A stretch of DNA of 42,795 bases from a virus. How positions within the stretch are numbered: the first letter of the stretch is position 1; every line of letters begins with the position of its first letter. This document shows, piece by piece, positions 23,535-30,174 of the stretch. The notes below the pieces were generated by a model. That model was not told where the DNA came from. It worked only from the letters and a program-made list of their open reading frames with translations, and searched no databases. The DNA lies in the IMG/VR virus record IMGVR_UViG_3300036768_001323, positions 1 through 42,795 of that record; one strand, 5' to 3'. A program made the position numbers and the translations under genes.

Positions 23535-23567
23535 AGTCGCTACCTTCAGTCATGGGGAGGACGTCAA
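23519..23567 (+). mobile_element. 49-bp IS608-like mini-element
   Basis: Sits between TTAC (23515-23518) and a TCAA end (23564-23567). It begins CAAAATTCCGCTGTAAAG, nearly identical to the left ends at 21068 and 33583, and ends ATGGGGAGGACGTCAA like the right end at 33901. Left and right ends are fused with no cargo. Confidence 0.6.
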
Positions 23568-23682
23568 CACCACCTTTCTGAGCATGATGCTGACCACGGT
23601 CAAGCCGAAACTGGTAGAATCGAGAAATTCCCACTGGAAGATTCCTATGGGATCAGAATCAATCTTTTGAAGTGAGGTTTTT

Positions 23683-23916
23683 ATGAACATCAAGACATCA
23701 GATCCATGCTCTGTTCTTTATCGGGACATGGCTACCGCAAAAGACAATTGTCCTGGAACTGGATACGAACTCCAGTCCGATGGTCGTCTTTGGTGGTGGC
23801 AAAGACAATTGGTTGATCCACATCAAGATCTACTCAAAAGAGTGGAAGAGCTTGAGCGTCAGGTTCGGTATCTAGAATCGAGAGCAGACATTACTTTAGG
23901 AGACAGGAGGATATGA
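23683..23916 (+). CDS. Hypothetical protein, 77 aa
   Basis: Not recognised. An N-terminal Cys pair, a Trp-rich centre (LWWWQRQL) and a C-terminal heptad-like helix (LLKRVEELERQVRYLESR) suggesting coiled-coil oligomerisation. ATG 23683 follows GAGG. Confidence 0.65.
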   Translation: MNIKTSDPCSVLYRDMATAKDNCPGTGYELQSDGRLWWWQRQLVDPHQDLLKRVEELERQVRYLESRADITLGDRRI

Positions 23917-24041
23917 TGAAACTCTGATACCGCGAACGCCAAAGCGGCGGAGCTTTCATTGGAGCTTCGGAGAGATCGCAACAAACGCAATCGGTCGCTT
24001 CGATAATCGAAAACGACATCAACCTTTTTTGGAGCAAAAAC

Positions 24042-24572
24042 ATGTCTTTAATCAACATCCCGATTCCATTCAGCAAAGTCATTCGCGCCGTCGGTTACGA
24101 TCCACAATCTGAGCGGCTGACGATCCTGTTCACCAATGGCAAGACGTACCGCTACCACCGAGTTCGCGCCAGTTTGGCAAACGGCTTCACCAGAGCCGAA
24201 TCGGCAGGCACATACTTCAATAACCTGATCTGTAACCGCTACCTCTACGAGGTTGTCGACAATCCATTCGGCCCATACAGTGGCGAGCTTGGAGCACCAA
24301 AAACTACGAAAGCTCGCGACTTCTCGGGAGTTCGCATCGAAGGGATGACTCGTAGTGAGTCCCGGATCGCAACAGTCTTGGCCGAAAATGGCTCGATGAC
24401 CGCTGGCGAAATCAAGAGCAAAACCTTCAACGAGCACGACGAAAAGCGATTGCCCGAAATGGAGCGCAAAGGTCTGGTTGTTCGTTTGGGCAAGGTGACT
24501 TGTGGTATCACGGGCAAGTATGCGACCTTATGGGGTCTGGCACCCAAGAAGAGGCGCAAGAAAGCCACCTGA
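24042..24572 (+). CDS. KTSC-domain protein, 176 aa
   Basis: The N-terminal 65 residues match the KTSC domain layout (small domain named for Lys-tRNA synthetase C-terminal context): VIRAVGYDPQSERLTILFTN, then GKTYRYHRV and SAGTYFNNLI. A linker follows and then a winged-helix-like basic domain (about residues 100-165, MTRSESRIATVLAENGSMTAGEI and a Lys/Arg-rich tail). This suggests a DNA- or RNA-binding role, but the function is unknown. A 58-bp copy of its early coding part is found at 24744-24801. ATG 24042 is preceded by TTTGGAG. Two hairpins, the second a likely terminator, follow. Confidence 0.75.
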   Translation: MSLINIPIPFSKVIRAVGYDPQSERLTILFTNGKTYRYHRVRASLANGFTRAESAGTYFNNLICNRYLYEVVDNPFGPYSGELGAPKTTKARDFSGVRIEGMTRSESRIATVLAENGSMTAGEIKSKTFNEHDEKRLPEMERKGLVVRLGKVTCGITGKYATLWGLAPKKRRKKAT

Positions 24573-24623
24573 TCTCAGGTGGACCTAACCTTTTTTCGGC
24601 CCGTTCTTTGGAGTGGGCTTTTT
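24565..24623 (+). terminator. Terminator region after KTSC gene
   Basis: A perfect 8-bp hairpin CCACCTGA/TCAGGTGG (24565-24582) overlaps the stop. A second hairpin GCCCGTTC/GAGTGGGC (24599-24618, with two wobble pairs) is directly followed by TTTTT. The second is the likely intrinsic terminator. Confidence 0.75.
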
Positions 24624-24629
24624 AAGGCT

Positions 24630-24743
24630 TTATCGACCGGGACCGTAAACAAACCTAATCTTTCCGCAATCATAGACTCTTAAAAGACCATCCAGCAAAG
24701 CGTGCTCGTGCTCTGTCATTTCGTCTGGAGTAGCAACTATACT
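24630..24743 (-). pseudogene. C-terminal fragment of a Vsr-like homing endonuclease
   Basis: Minus-strand reading ATPDEMTEHEHALLDGLL, then RVYDCGKIRFVYGPGR and stop. It is homologous to the C-terminus of homing endonuclease 1 (NTPEGMTEYEHSLLDGLS, then RVWDCGKIRFIFRKR). No start or upstream domains remain; upstream it meets the KTSC fragment. It is the relic of a further homing gene, distinct from the intact copy at 24868. Confidence 0.8.
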
Positions 24744-24801
24744 CGCCGTCGGTTACGATCCACAATCTGAACGGCTGACTATCCTGTTCACCAGTGGTAA
24801 G
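24744..24801 (+). repeat. 58-bp duplicated fragment of the KTSC gene
   Basis: Corresponds base for base (four substitutions, no gaps apparent) to 24086-24143 in the KTSC gene and encodes AVGYDPQSERLTILFTSGK. Most changes are silent, one gives Asn to Ser. This suggests divergence under selection before fragmentation rather than a very recent copy. Confidence 0.85.
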
Positions 24802-24802
24802 G

Positions 24803-24871
24803 CGGTTTCGCTTTCTCCCAAGGGAAGCTCCAGCTATAACGCGATCAGCGTTTAGCTGGGGAGGACGTCAC
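24803..24871 (+). mobile_element. Truncated right end of a TnpB element
   Basis: 69 bp corresponding to 11384-11452: the last codons of tnpB, the omega-RNA hairpin (CTCCAGCTATAACGC / GCGTTTAGCTGGGGAG) and the GGACGTCAC end. Substitutions keep or improve pairing in the stem. Its terminal TCA provides the stop codon of the convergent homing endonuclease 2. Confidence 0.85.
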
Positions 24872-26439
24872 GGTTTATATGGGTAAACAAACCTAATCTT
24901 TCCGCAATCGTAGACACGAAACCACTCCTTTTCTGGGGAGACTTCCTCCTCTTCATACAAAGCTCTACTCTTAGTACCTCGACCGTTAGTGTAAAAATAA
25001 TCAGGCCCATCTATACGATCAATCAACCAGCCAGACGAGACGTATCCACTCCCGGATGACCACCTCCTATCACACCAAGATACCAGCAATGACTTGGTCA
25101 TATTGCTTGCTTTCTTGGATAATCTAGACAAACCACCCACAACTGACACGCCGTCAGCGGCACAAAAACGCTGCACCTCAAAACGCTCTTTATCAAATCT
25201 ACCACGGCCAACTGACATGACCGCAACCAATCGGTCATTTGGGTCGTAAATACCTAAAGAGATTATAGAGCTTCTTGGAGAACCCTGAATATGATACCTA
25301 TCAAGAAAACCTTTGGCGGTTGAATGCTCAATCTCTTCTACCCTACATTGCCGAGCACCTATGATATAGGTATTTTTCATGAATTTGGATCTTAGGAATG
25401 ACTTTACCTGCTCTTCACGATCTCTCCATTCATGTTCAAAAACATGATATAGCTTGATACCACGCTCAGCAGCTAAGGTAGTTTTGTTTAGATGGTACAT
25501 AGTCTCTTTATAGAGATCAGAATGCCAATAAAGCCCATTATATTCAATACCTATACCAAGCTTCGGTATTAATATATCAATTTCATAACCACCAATCCTT
25601 GATTTTTCGGTCTGTAGATCAAGTGACTCAATCCAATTCCTCATCTGGGTTTCACCCCTTGAGGTAAAAATGCTTGGATTATTAATAAAGAACTTTTTGG
25701 CCTCCTCTGATTTCTGCCAATTATCTACTCCGTATCTTTCCATCATAGTTAGCATAGTTTTTTTCAAAGCAGCTTCAACTCTGTTTGAATCAGCCCACAT
25801 TTCTGCAAGAGCGAGGGCTCTTTTTTGATAATATTTGCCGTTAGGGTCGTTTCTTTCTTGGCGGTAACTCTCGCTTAGTAGAAGCTTTCTCTCTACACCA
25901 GCTGGTGACTTCCAGTAATTAATTGAGGCAGTTTTTAGATGTGAGTTATCTTTTGATAAGCCATTTTGCCGTGCTTTATCAATAAAAGCCTGGGTATGTA
26001 CGGCAATGTCGTGAGCAGCTCTAACACGCTCGTTGTGCATTGGATTACCGCCAAATTTTTCGTAAGCCGCAGCCATGGCGTTTTTTGCCATCTCTTTGCG
26101 CTTTTCTTCAGGAATATTTTCCAGCCGCTTTTTTTGAGCGTCACTAATTTCTTTTTTTGTTTTTTCTGAGTGGGTTTTGCCGTAGAATGGGTTCTTCTCG
26201 CCAGTTCTTTTTTTTGCCGCTTCGCTAATCTTCTTTTTTTTGCATTCGTGACAACAATATCCATAACCTTTTGTTTTTAAAGTAAAATCTGCATTTCCGA
26301 CACTCACCTCTCCGATCTGGCCACAATTACTGCAACTGACTTTGATTCTCTCAACCGATCTCAAGGGTCTTTCTGTTGTATCCAAAGCTCTTACGGAAGT
26401 AAGCCATTCTGTCGTACGAATTTTTATCTTTTGTGCCAT
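24868..26439 (-). CDS. Vsr-like (EDxHD-type) homing endonuclease 2
   Basis: A 523-residue relative of homing endonuclease 1. N-terminal zinc-finger-like segment with CSNCGQIGEV and CCHECKKKK (about residues 35-67), then Lys/Glu-rich helical repeats that suit DNA binding. The nuclease core is YEIDILIPKLGIGIEYNGLY, then YHLNKTTLAAERGIKLYHVF (about residues 283-340). The C-terminal domain has SVVGGLSRLSKKAS and SWCDRRWSSGSGY. ATG 26439 with AAGGAGG. A sigma-28-like promoter is at 26467-26494. The stop codon is made by the end of the TnpB-element remnant, so the last residues (VYPYKP) may differ from the ancestral C-terminus. Confidence 0.88.
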   Translation of the reverse strand: MAQKIKIRTTEWLTSVRALDTTERPLRSVERIKVSCSNCGQIGEVSVGNADFTLKTKGYGYCCHECKKKKISEAAKKRTGEKNPFYGKTHSEKTKKEISDAQKKRLENIPEEKRKEMAKNAMAAAYEKFGGNPMHNERVRAAHDIAVHTQAFIDKARQNGLSKDNSHLKTASINYWKSPAGVERKLLLSESYRQERNDPNGKYYQKRALALAEMWADSNRVEAALKKTMLTMMERYGVDNWQKSEEAKKFFINNPSIFTSRGETQMRNWIESLDLQTEKSRIGGYEIDILIPKLGIGIEYNGLYWHSDLYKETMYHLNKTTLAAERGIKLYHVFEHEWRDREEQVKSFLRSKFMKNTYIIGARQCRVEEIEHSTAKGFLDRYHIQGSPRSSIISLGIYDPNDRLVAVMSVGRGRFDKERFEVQRFCAADGVSVVGGLSRLSKKASNMTKSLLVSWCDRRWSSGSGYVSSGWLIDRIDGPDYFYTNGRGTKSRALYEEEEVSPEKEWFRVYDCGKIRFVYPYKP

Positions 26440-26466
26440 TTTGCGCCTCCTTACTCATAATACTAT

Positions 26467-26494
26467 ATATCGGAGTAAATGTCGATAAACTTTA
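26467..26494 (-). promoter_or_regulatory. Sigma-28-like promoter upstream of homing endonuclease 2
   Basis: Minus-strand TAAAGTTT (perfect -35), a 12-nt spacer, then TCCGATAT (-10, 6/8). The ATG is 27 nt downstream, and it lies just outside the capsid terminator. Confidence 0.65.
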
Positions 26495-26498
26495 GGCA

Positions 26499-26529
26499 CA
26501 AAAAAAGCCCAGGTCAAAAACCTGGGCTT
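26499..26529 (-). terminator. Rho-independent terminator of the capsid gene
   Basis: A perfect 9-bp stem AAGCCCAGG / CCTGGGCTT, followed on the minus strand by a run of T. It lies 27 nt past the capsid stop. Confidence 0.93.
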
Positions 26530-26556
26530 AATTTCTGAAATATCTAATTATTTCAA

Positions 26557-28062
26557 TTAGATACCTTCACGCTGCTGATACACATTATCTGCGATAGCAA
26601 AACTACGAGGACGATCTACTACACAGCCAAAATAGCTCGCGTAAACCGTTTCAAAAGACAGCCCTCTGATCCCCAATTGCAGCTTATTAAGCAAGTTGCC
26701 AAGTGTTGCCAGTTTGGCGCGATTTTTATCGCGTGGGAGAAAGAGGACGCTGTCAAGACCAGGGATATTGCGGTTAGCGTCAACGAAAGTAGTCGTTGCA
26801 CCGTTGCTTGGGATGATTTTACCGATGTACATTTCGGTTCCTGCCAAGCCCGAAGACTCAACTGGAGTACGGAATGCAAGGTAGTATTCAACGCCAGGAG
26901 CGTTTGTGATTACATGACTTACAGAGCAACCAGCGGTTGCGATCGTGGCAGACTGAGGAGCAGAAGCTGGGCTGATACCGGCCACATTGACAGCTTGGAA
27001 GCGCCATTTGTAGGTTTCGCCAACTGCAAAGCCCGAACCAACATCAGTCACGCCCAAAGAAGGAGCGGCGACGGCTGGGGTTGCAGGAGGAGTACCGACA
27101 GAGCCAACAACAGTAACTGGCTTGCTGCGATTGTATTTGAAGACAGTTGGGATGAAGTCCATAGGACCGCCAACAGTGTCAACAGAGAACTTAGCATGCT
27201 CATCGTTGGTTACAGCTGCACCACGGATGGCATAGCCTTCACCAAGGTTTGCGCGTTCGATCGGAAAGAAGGTAGCGCGGAACTCAGCAAGCTGGCTGGT
27301 TGTGCAGTGACCTTCTTTGATAGCTCCACGACTATCGCGAACAGCAGTCACGATCTTGTCGAGGAAACCTCTTTCCATTGCGCCACCCTTACGGTTGAAC
27401 ACTACAGAACGGTTGTTGCCGTATCCGATGAAGTCACCAGGGATACCGCGCTGACTTCCGTCACCTTCACGAATGTTAGCTTGGATACCGCGAACTTGAC
27501 GGAGGTTACCGTTGATGTTTGAAGCTGCATATGGATCGATTGCGCCAGAAGCGTCCATGAAAAGATCGCCACCAACATAAAGATCGCGCTCCATAGCTTC
27601 AGCCATGGCAAGAGCGGCGTTTTCGTCGTTTTCTTTTTCCAAATCAACCGAGTACCCGCCGGCATCATTGATAAACATTGCCATTTGGGTGATCGATTTA
27701 CGGATACCGTAAACCTTCAACACTTCAGCAACGCGCATGTACTGGCTCGTGTCTTCTTGTGGCAAGAAGGCTTCCCAACCAGCCAAATCGACGCCCGAAC
27801 GTACAGCCGTTTTGACGGTGTATTGGTATACCGACTGAGTAGCTTTCATGGTAGGAATGTCTTTGGTCAAGAGGAAATCGGAGTCTTGAAGGGTGATCGA
27901 ACGGATTACCGGATCAAGTTGGTCGGCGGCAAGTGCAGATACGCCAGTTCGACCGGCATTTTGGATACCTTGGTAGCCGGCTGCAAAAGACTTAGCCAGG
28001 CTTTCAAGCTTTTGTGCCAACGTTTTGGCAAGTCCACTATCAATAGGCATCATTCCAGACAT
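26557..28062 (-). CDS. Major capsid protein (HK97-type), with inserted Ig-like domain
   Basis: A 501-residue head protein. The N-terminal arm has the helical SLAKSFAAGYQGIQ segment, and the core resembles HK97-fold capsid proteins: VDLAGWEAFLPQ, the long spine helix ENAALAMAEAMERDLYVG, and a C-terminal DRPRSFAIADNVYQQ ending. Around residues 330-420 there is an extra beta-rich Pro/Thr/Val/Ala domain (GETYKWRFQAVNVAG, AFRTPVE) resembling Ig/FN3-type surface decorations. Two late-type promoter motifs precede it and a strong terminator follows, fitting abundant single-gene late expression. The call is from layout and context, without alignment. Confidence 0.75.
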   Translation of the reverse strand: MSGMMPIDSGLAKTLAQKLESLAKSFAAGYQGIQNAGRTGVSALAADQLDPVIRSITLQDSDFLLTKDIPTMKATQSVYQYTVKTAVRSGVDLAGWEAFLPQEDTSQYMRVAEVLKVYGIRKSITQMAMFINDAGGYSVDLEKENDENAALAMAEAMERDLYVGGDLFMDASGAIDPYAASNINGNLRQVRGIQANIREGDGSQRGIPGDFIGYGNNRSVVFNRKGGAMERGFLDKIVTAVRDSRGAIKEGHCTTSQLAEFRATFFPIERANLGEGYAIRGAAVTNDEHAKFSVDTVGGPMDFIPTVFKYNRSKPVTVVGSVGTPPATPAVAAPSLGVTDVGSGFAVGETYKWRFQAVNVAGISPASAPQSATIATAGCSVSHVITNAPGVEYYLAFRTPVESSGLAGTEMYIGKIIPSNGATTTFVDANRNIPGLDSVLFLPRDKNRAKLATLGNLLNKLQLGIRGLSFETVYASYFGCVVDRPRSFAIADNVYQQREGI

Positions 28063-28103
28063 GAAAAACTCCTTGAGGGTACTTAGGTACTCTATACGGT
28101 TAT

Positions 28104-28113
28104 GATTTTATCA
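28104..28113 (-). promoter_or_regulatory. Late-type promoter motif, capsid proximal
   Basis: Minus-strand TGATAAAATC, 42-51 nt before the capsid ATG, followed by ATAACCGTAT. The trailing CCGTAT also follows the sheath copy. Confidence 0.6.
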
Positions 28114-28143
28114 CAAGATTCTAATCGCTCGGAATCGTATGGC

Positions 28144-28153
28144 TATTTTATCA
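28144..28153 (-). promoter_or_regulatory. Late-type promoter motif, capsid distal
   Basis: Minus-strand TGATAAAATA followed by GCCATACG, 82-91 nt before the capsid ATG. The tandem pair may explain high capsid output. Confidence 0.6.
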
Positions 28154-28247
28154 CGCCCAAAGATTACAAAAAGACCGCCAAAAGACTATCCATTAGTGTG
28201 TTTCTATGGTATGATTAGCTTGCGTGGTATGAAATAAGGAATATAAA

Positions 28248-29675
28248 GTGACCAACAAAAAAGATACAACTATTCAAAAATATTGCAAATTTTGCAATGG
28301 TCTATTTTCCATAGAATCAGGCCACTGGAAAGTATCAAAAAATGCCTTCCTAGAGTGTAAAGCTCATGCAAAAGAAGTCAGGGCTGCATCGAGACGTGCA
28401 AAAAACCTTGAATCTTTTGGGACCGAAACTCCACTCACCGATCCCTCCTTTAAAGCTTCCGTGAAAAGCAAAAGAGAGGCTACAATGAAGGAGAGATATG
28501 GATCATCTAACGCTATGCACATAGCAGATATGAAAGACAGGCAGATGTCCACGCTAATGGAGAATTATGGCGTAACATCACCAGCAAAATCCGCAGAGAT
28601 TCGGGAAAAGATAGAGAAGACCTGCCTTGAGAAGTACGGCAAAAAGACCAACCTACAGATTCCGAGTGTCGTCAAAAAGGCTTCGGAATCAAAAAAACTC
28701 AATCTTTCTATAATCCTATCTGATGGCAGATATCTGAGAGACCTCTGCGATACCCTTGGCATATCAAAGGCGTGGGCCTACAAAGTTTATCGACACTCCG
28801 GTGAAAAAGTCTTATTCGACTATATCGAGAATTACGAAAAAAGAACATCGTACTTAGAGCTTCGGTTTATTGAGTTGATGAAGGGCTTCAAGGAGCTGAG
28901 CCTGTTCAATAGGCAGCCCTGTGACAGTGTCCAATATCGCCCCGACTTTAGAATCGAACACGAAGGGAAAGTTCTTTATGTAAATGTAGATGGTCTTTAT
29001 TGGCACGGTGAGCCTAGAGTGGGGGATATTGAATACCATCAGAAAATGAGACTTTCGTTTGAGCAGTCCGGCTTAAGACTCATGCAGTTCGGAGGTGACG
29101 AGATAACCAGCAGTCCTGAGATAGTGAAATCCATAGTCATGAATTACTTTGGATGTGTTCAAAAAGTATATGCACGAAAATGCGAAATCGTTACATTAAC
29201 AAAGAAAGAAAGTGATTCTTTTTTCAGAGATAACCACCTTATGGGGTCTTTCCCGGCAGGTAGTTGTTATGGATTAATAAATGGAACGGATCTTGCAGCG
29301 GCTATATGCGTCAGAAGCAAGGGAGATTCTCTGCACATAGAGAGATTCTGCAACAAAAAAGACATAAGTGTTGTGGGTGGGTTTAGCAGGTTACTTGCTC
29401 ATGCAATAAAAGAAAAAAGACCTCGCAGAGTTGTGTCATTTTGTGACATGAGATATGCCACAGGCGACAGTTATGTGTCGTGCGGTTTTAAGGAAGTTTC
29501 CTGTTCCTTGTCTTTTAGATGGTCGAATGGAGTAAACACCTACCCAAGATCTAGTTGCGTCGCTAATATGGATGATAGAGGACTAACAGAAACACAGCAC
29601 GCAAACGAAAAAAAATGGTTTAGGGTGTATGATGCCGGGCAAAAAAAATTCATAAAAGAGTTGACAAATGCATAA
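28248..29675 (+). CDS. Vsr-like homing endonuclease 3
   Basis: A 475-residue divergent relative of the other two. N-terminal Zn-like CKFCNGLFS pair, Lys-rich helices, repeated YGV/YGS segments typical of NUMOD-like DNA-binding modules, then the nuclease core YRPDFRIEHEG then LYVNVDGLYWHGE and EYHQKMRLSF (about residues 230-275). The C-terminal domain has SVVGGFSRLLAHA and SFCDMRYATGDSY. GTG start at 28248 with AAGGA. An extended -10 (TGGTATGAT, 28208-28216) may be its promoter. It lies next to the capsid gene, a usual position for phage homing genes. Confidence 0.85.
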   Translation: MTNKKDTTIQKYCKFCNGLFSIESGHWKVSKNAFLECKAHAKEVRAASRRAKNLESFGTETPLTDPSFKASVKSKREATMKERYGSSNAMHIADMKDRQMSTLMENYGVTSPAKSAEIREKIEKTCLEKYGKKTNLQIPSVVKKASESKKLNLSIILSDGRYLRDLCDTLGISKAWAYKVYRHSGEKVLFDYIENYEKRTSYLELRFIELMKGFKELSLFNRQPCDSVQYRPDFRIEHEGKVLYVNVDGLYWHGEPRVGDIEYHQKMRLSFEQSGLRLMQFGGDEITSSPEIVKSIVMNYFGCVQKVYARKCEIVTLTKKESDSFFRDNHLMGSFPAGSCYGLINGTDLAAAICVRSKGDSLHIERFCNKKDISVVGGFSRLLAHAIKEKRPRRVVSFCDMRYATGDSYVSCGFKEVSCSLSFRWSNGVNTYPRSSCVANMDDRGLTETQHANEKKWFRVYDAGQKKFIKELTNA

Positions 29676-29751
29676 TTGGGGTGACGATGTGGACTCGGCC
29701 GGAATCAGTAATGCTGCTTACGCTGTTGACACTGCAGATGAGACAGTGTAA
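29668..29751 (+). CDS. Possible 27-aa peptide or gene remnant after homing endonuclease 3
   Basis: ATG overlaps the endonuclease stop and reads MHNWGDDVDSAGISN then AAYAVDTADETV and stop. The composition is protein-like and acidic, and it has no good ribosome site. It may be the displaced C-terminus of a gene invaded by the endonuclease. Confidence 0.3.
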   Translation: MHNWGDDVDSAGISNAAYAVDTADETV

Positions 29752-29770
29752 AACAGACTCAGTAAACTAA

Positions 29771-29788
29771 CCCGCCATAAAAGGCGGG
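29771..29788 (+). terminator. Hairpin, possible weak terminator
   Basis: Stem CCCGCC / GGCGGG with loop ATAAAA. It is followed by GCTTGTGAG with only a short T tract, so termination is uncertain. It separates the endonuclease from the Fis-like gene. Confidence 0.4.
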
Positions 29789-29832
29789 GCTTGTGAGAGC
29801 AAGTTAGGTCGAACACACACAGGAGAATTTTT

Positions 29833-30066
29833 ATGTCATCAACAAAACCGTACCTCAAACAGAGCGAAGTGATTGCGAACAACATCCTCAAAGCTCTTGA
29901 GTACCACAATGGCAACCGCACTCACACGGCTCGTGGGCTCGGCATTGGCATCCGTACCCTTCAGCGCACCCTCAAAAAGCTTGGGCTGGAAAACCACCTC
30001 AAAGAACGAGCTGAAGCCACAACCGCAGCCAGCACGACCACACAAGAGGCTCCAGCCAGCGTCTGA
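29833..30066 (+). CDS. Fis-like helix-turn-helix DNA-binding protein, 77 aa
   Basis: Residues 20-50 (ALEYHNGNRTHTARGLGIGI then RTLQRTLKKLGL) match the Fis/NtrC C-terminal helix-turn-helix: a helix, the N-x-T-x-x-A-R-x-L-G-I turn and a recognition helix RTLxRxLKKLGL. There is no AAA+ domain. The Ala/Thr-rich tail may be flexible. It could act as a transcription regulator or nucleoid-type protein for phage genes. ATG 29833 with AGGAG. A strong terminator at 30076 shows it is a single-gene transcript. Confidence 0.8.
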   Translation: MSSTKPYLKQSEVIANNILKALEYHNGNRTHTARGLGIGIRTLQRTLKKLGLENHLKERAEATTAASTTTQEAPASV

Positions 30067-30075
30067 GTCCTCGAT

Positions 30076-30099
30076 AGGGGCTACCCCGGCCCCTCTTTT
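30076..30099 (+). terminator. Rho-independent terminator after Fis-like gene
   Basis: Stem AGGGGC / GCCCCT, loop TACCCCG, followed by CTTTT. Confidence 0.8.
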
Positions 30100-30174
30100 A
30101 AAAAATTTTTTAACTATTGACAATGACTACAGAATATAGTAGTCTTAATGATTCGGCAATCATTAGGAGTAGTT

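Noticed and set aside
26677-27522. A 281-codon plus-strand frame opposite the capsid gene
   Set aside because: Antisense shadow of the capsid gene, Cys/Arg/Ser-rich with no start signals.
28208-28216. Additional sigma-28-like site before homing endonuclease 3
   Set aside because: No TAAAGTTT or CGATAA present; the TGGTATGAT there fits an extended -10 sigma-70 site instead.
30117-30145. TTGACA near 30117 as the helicase promoter
   Set aside because: No acceptable -10 hexamer at 16-18 nt, so it is not listed as a promoter.
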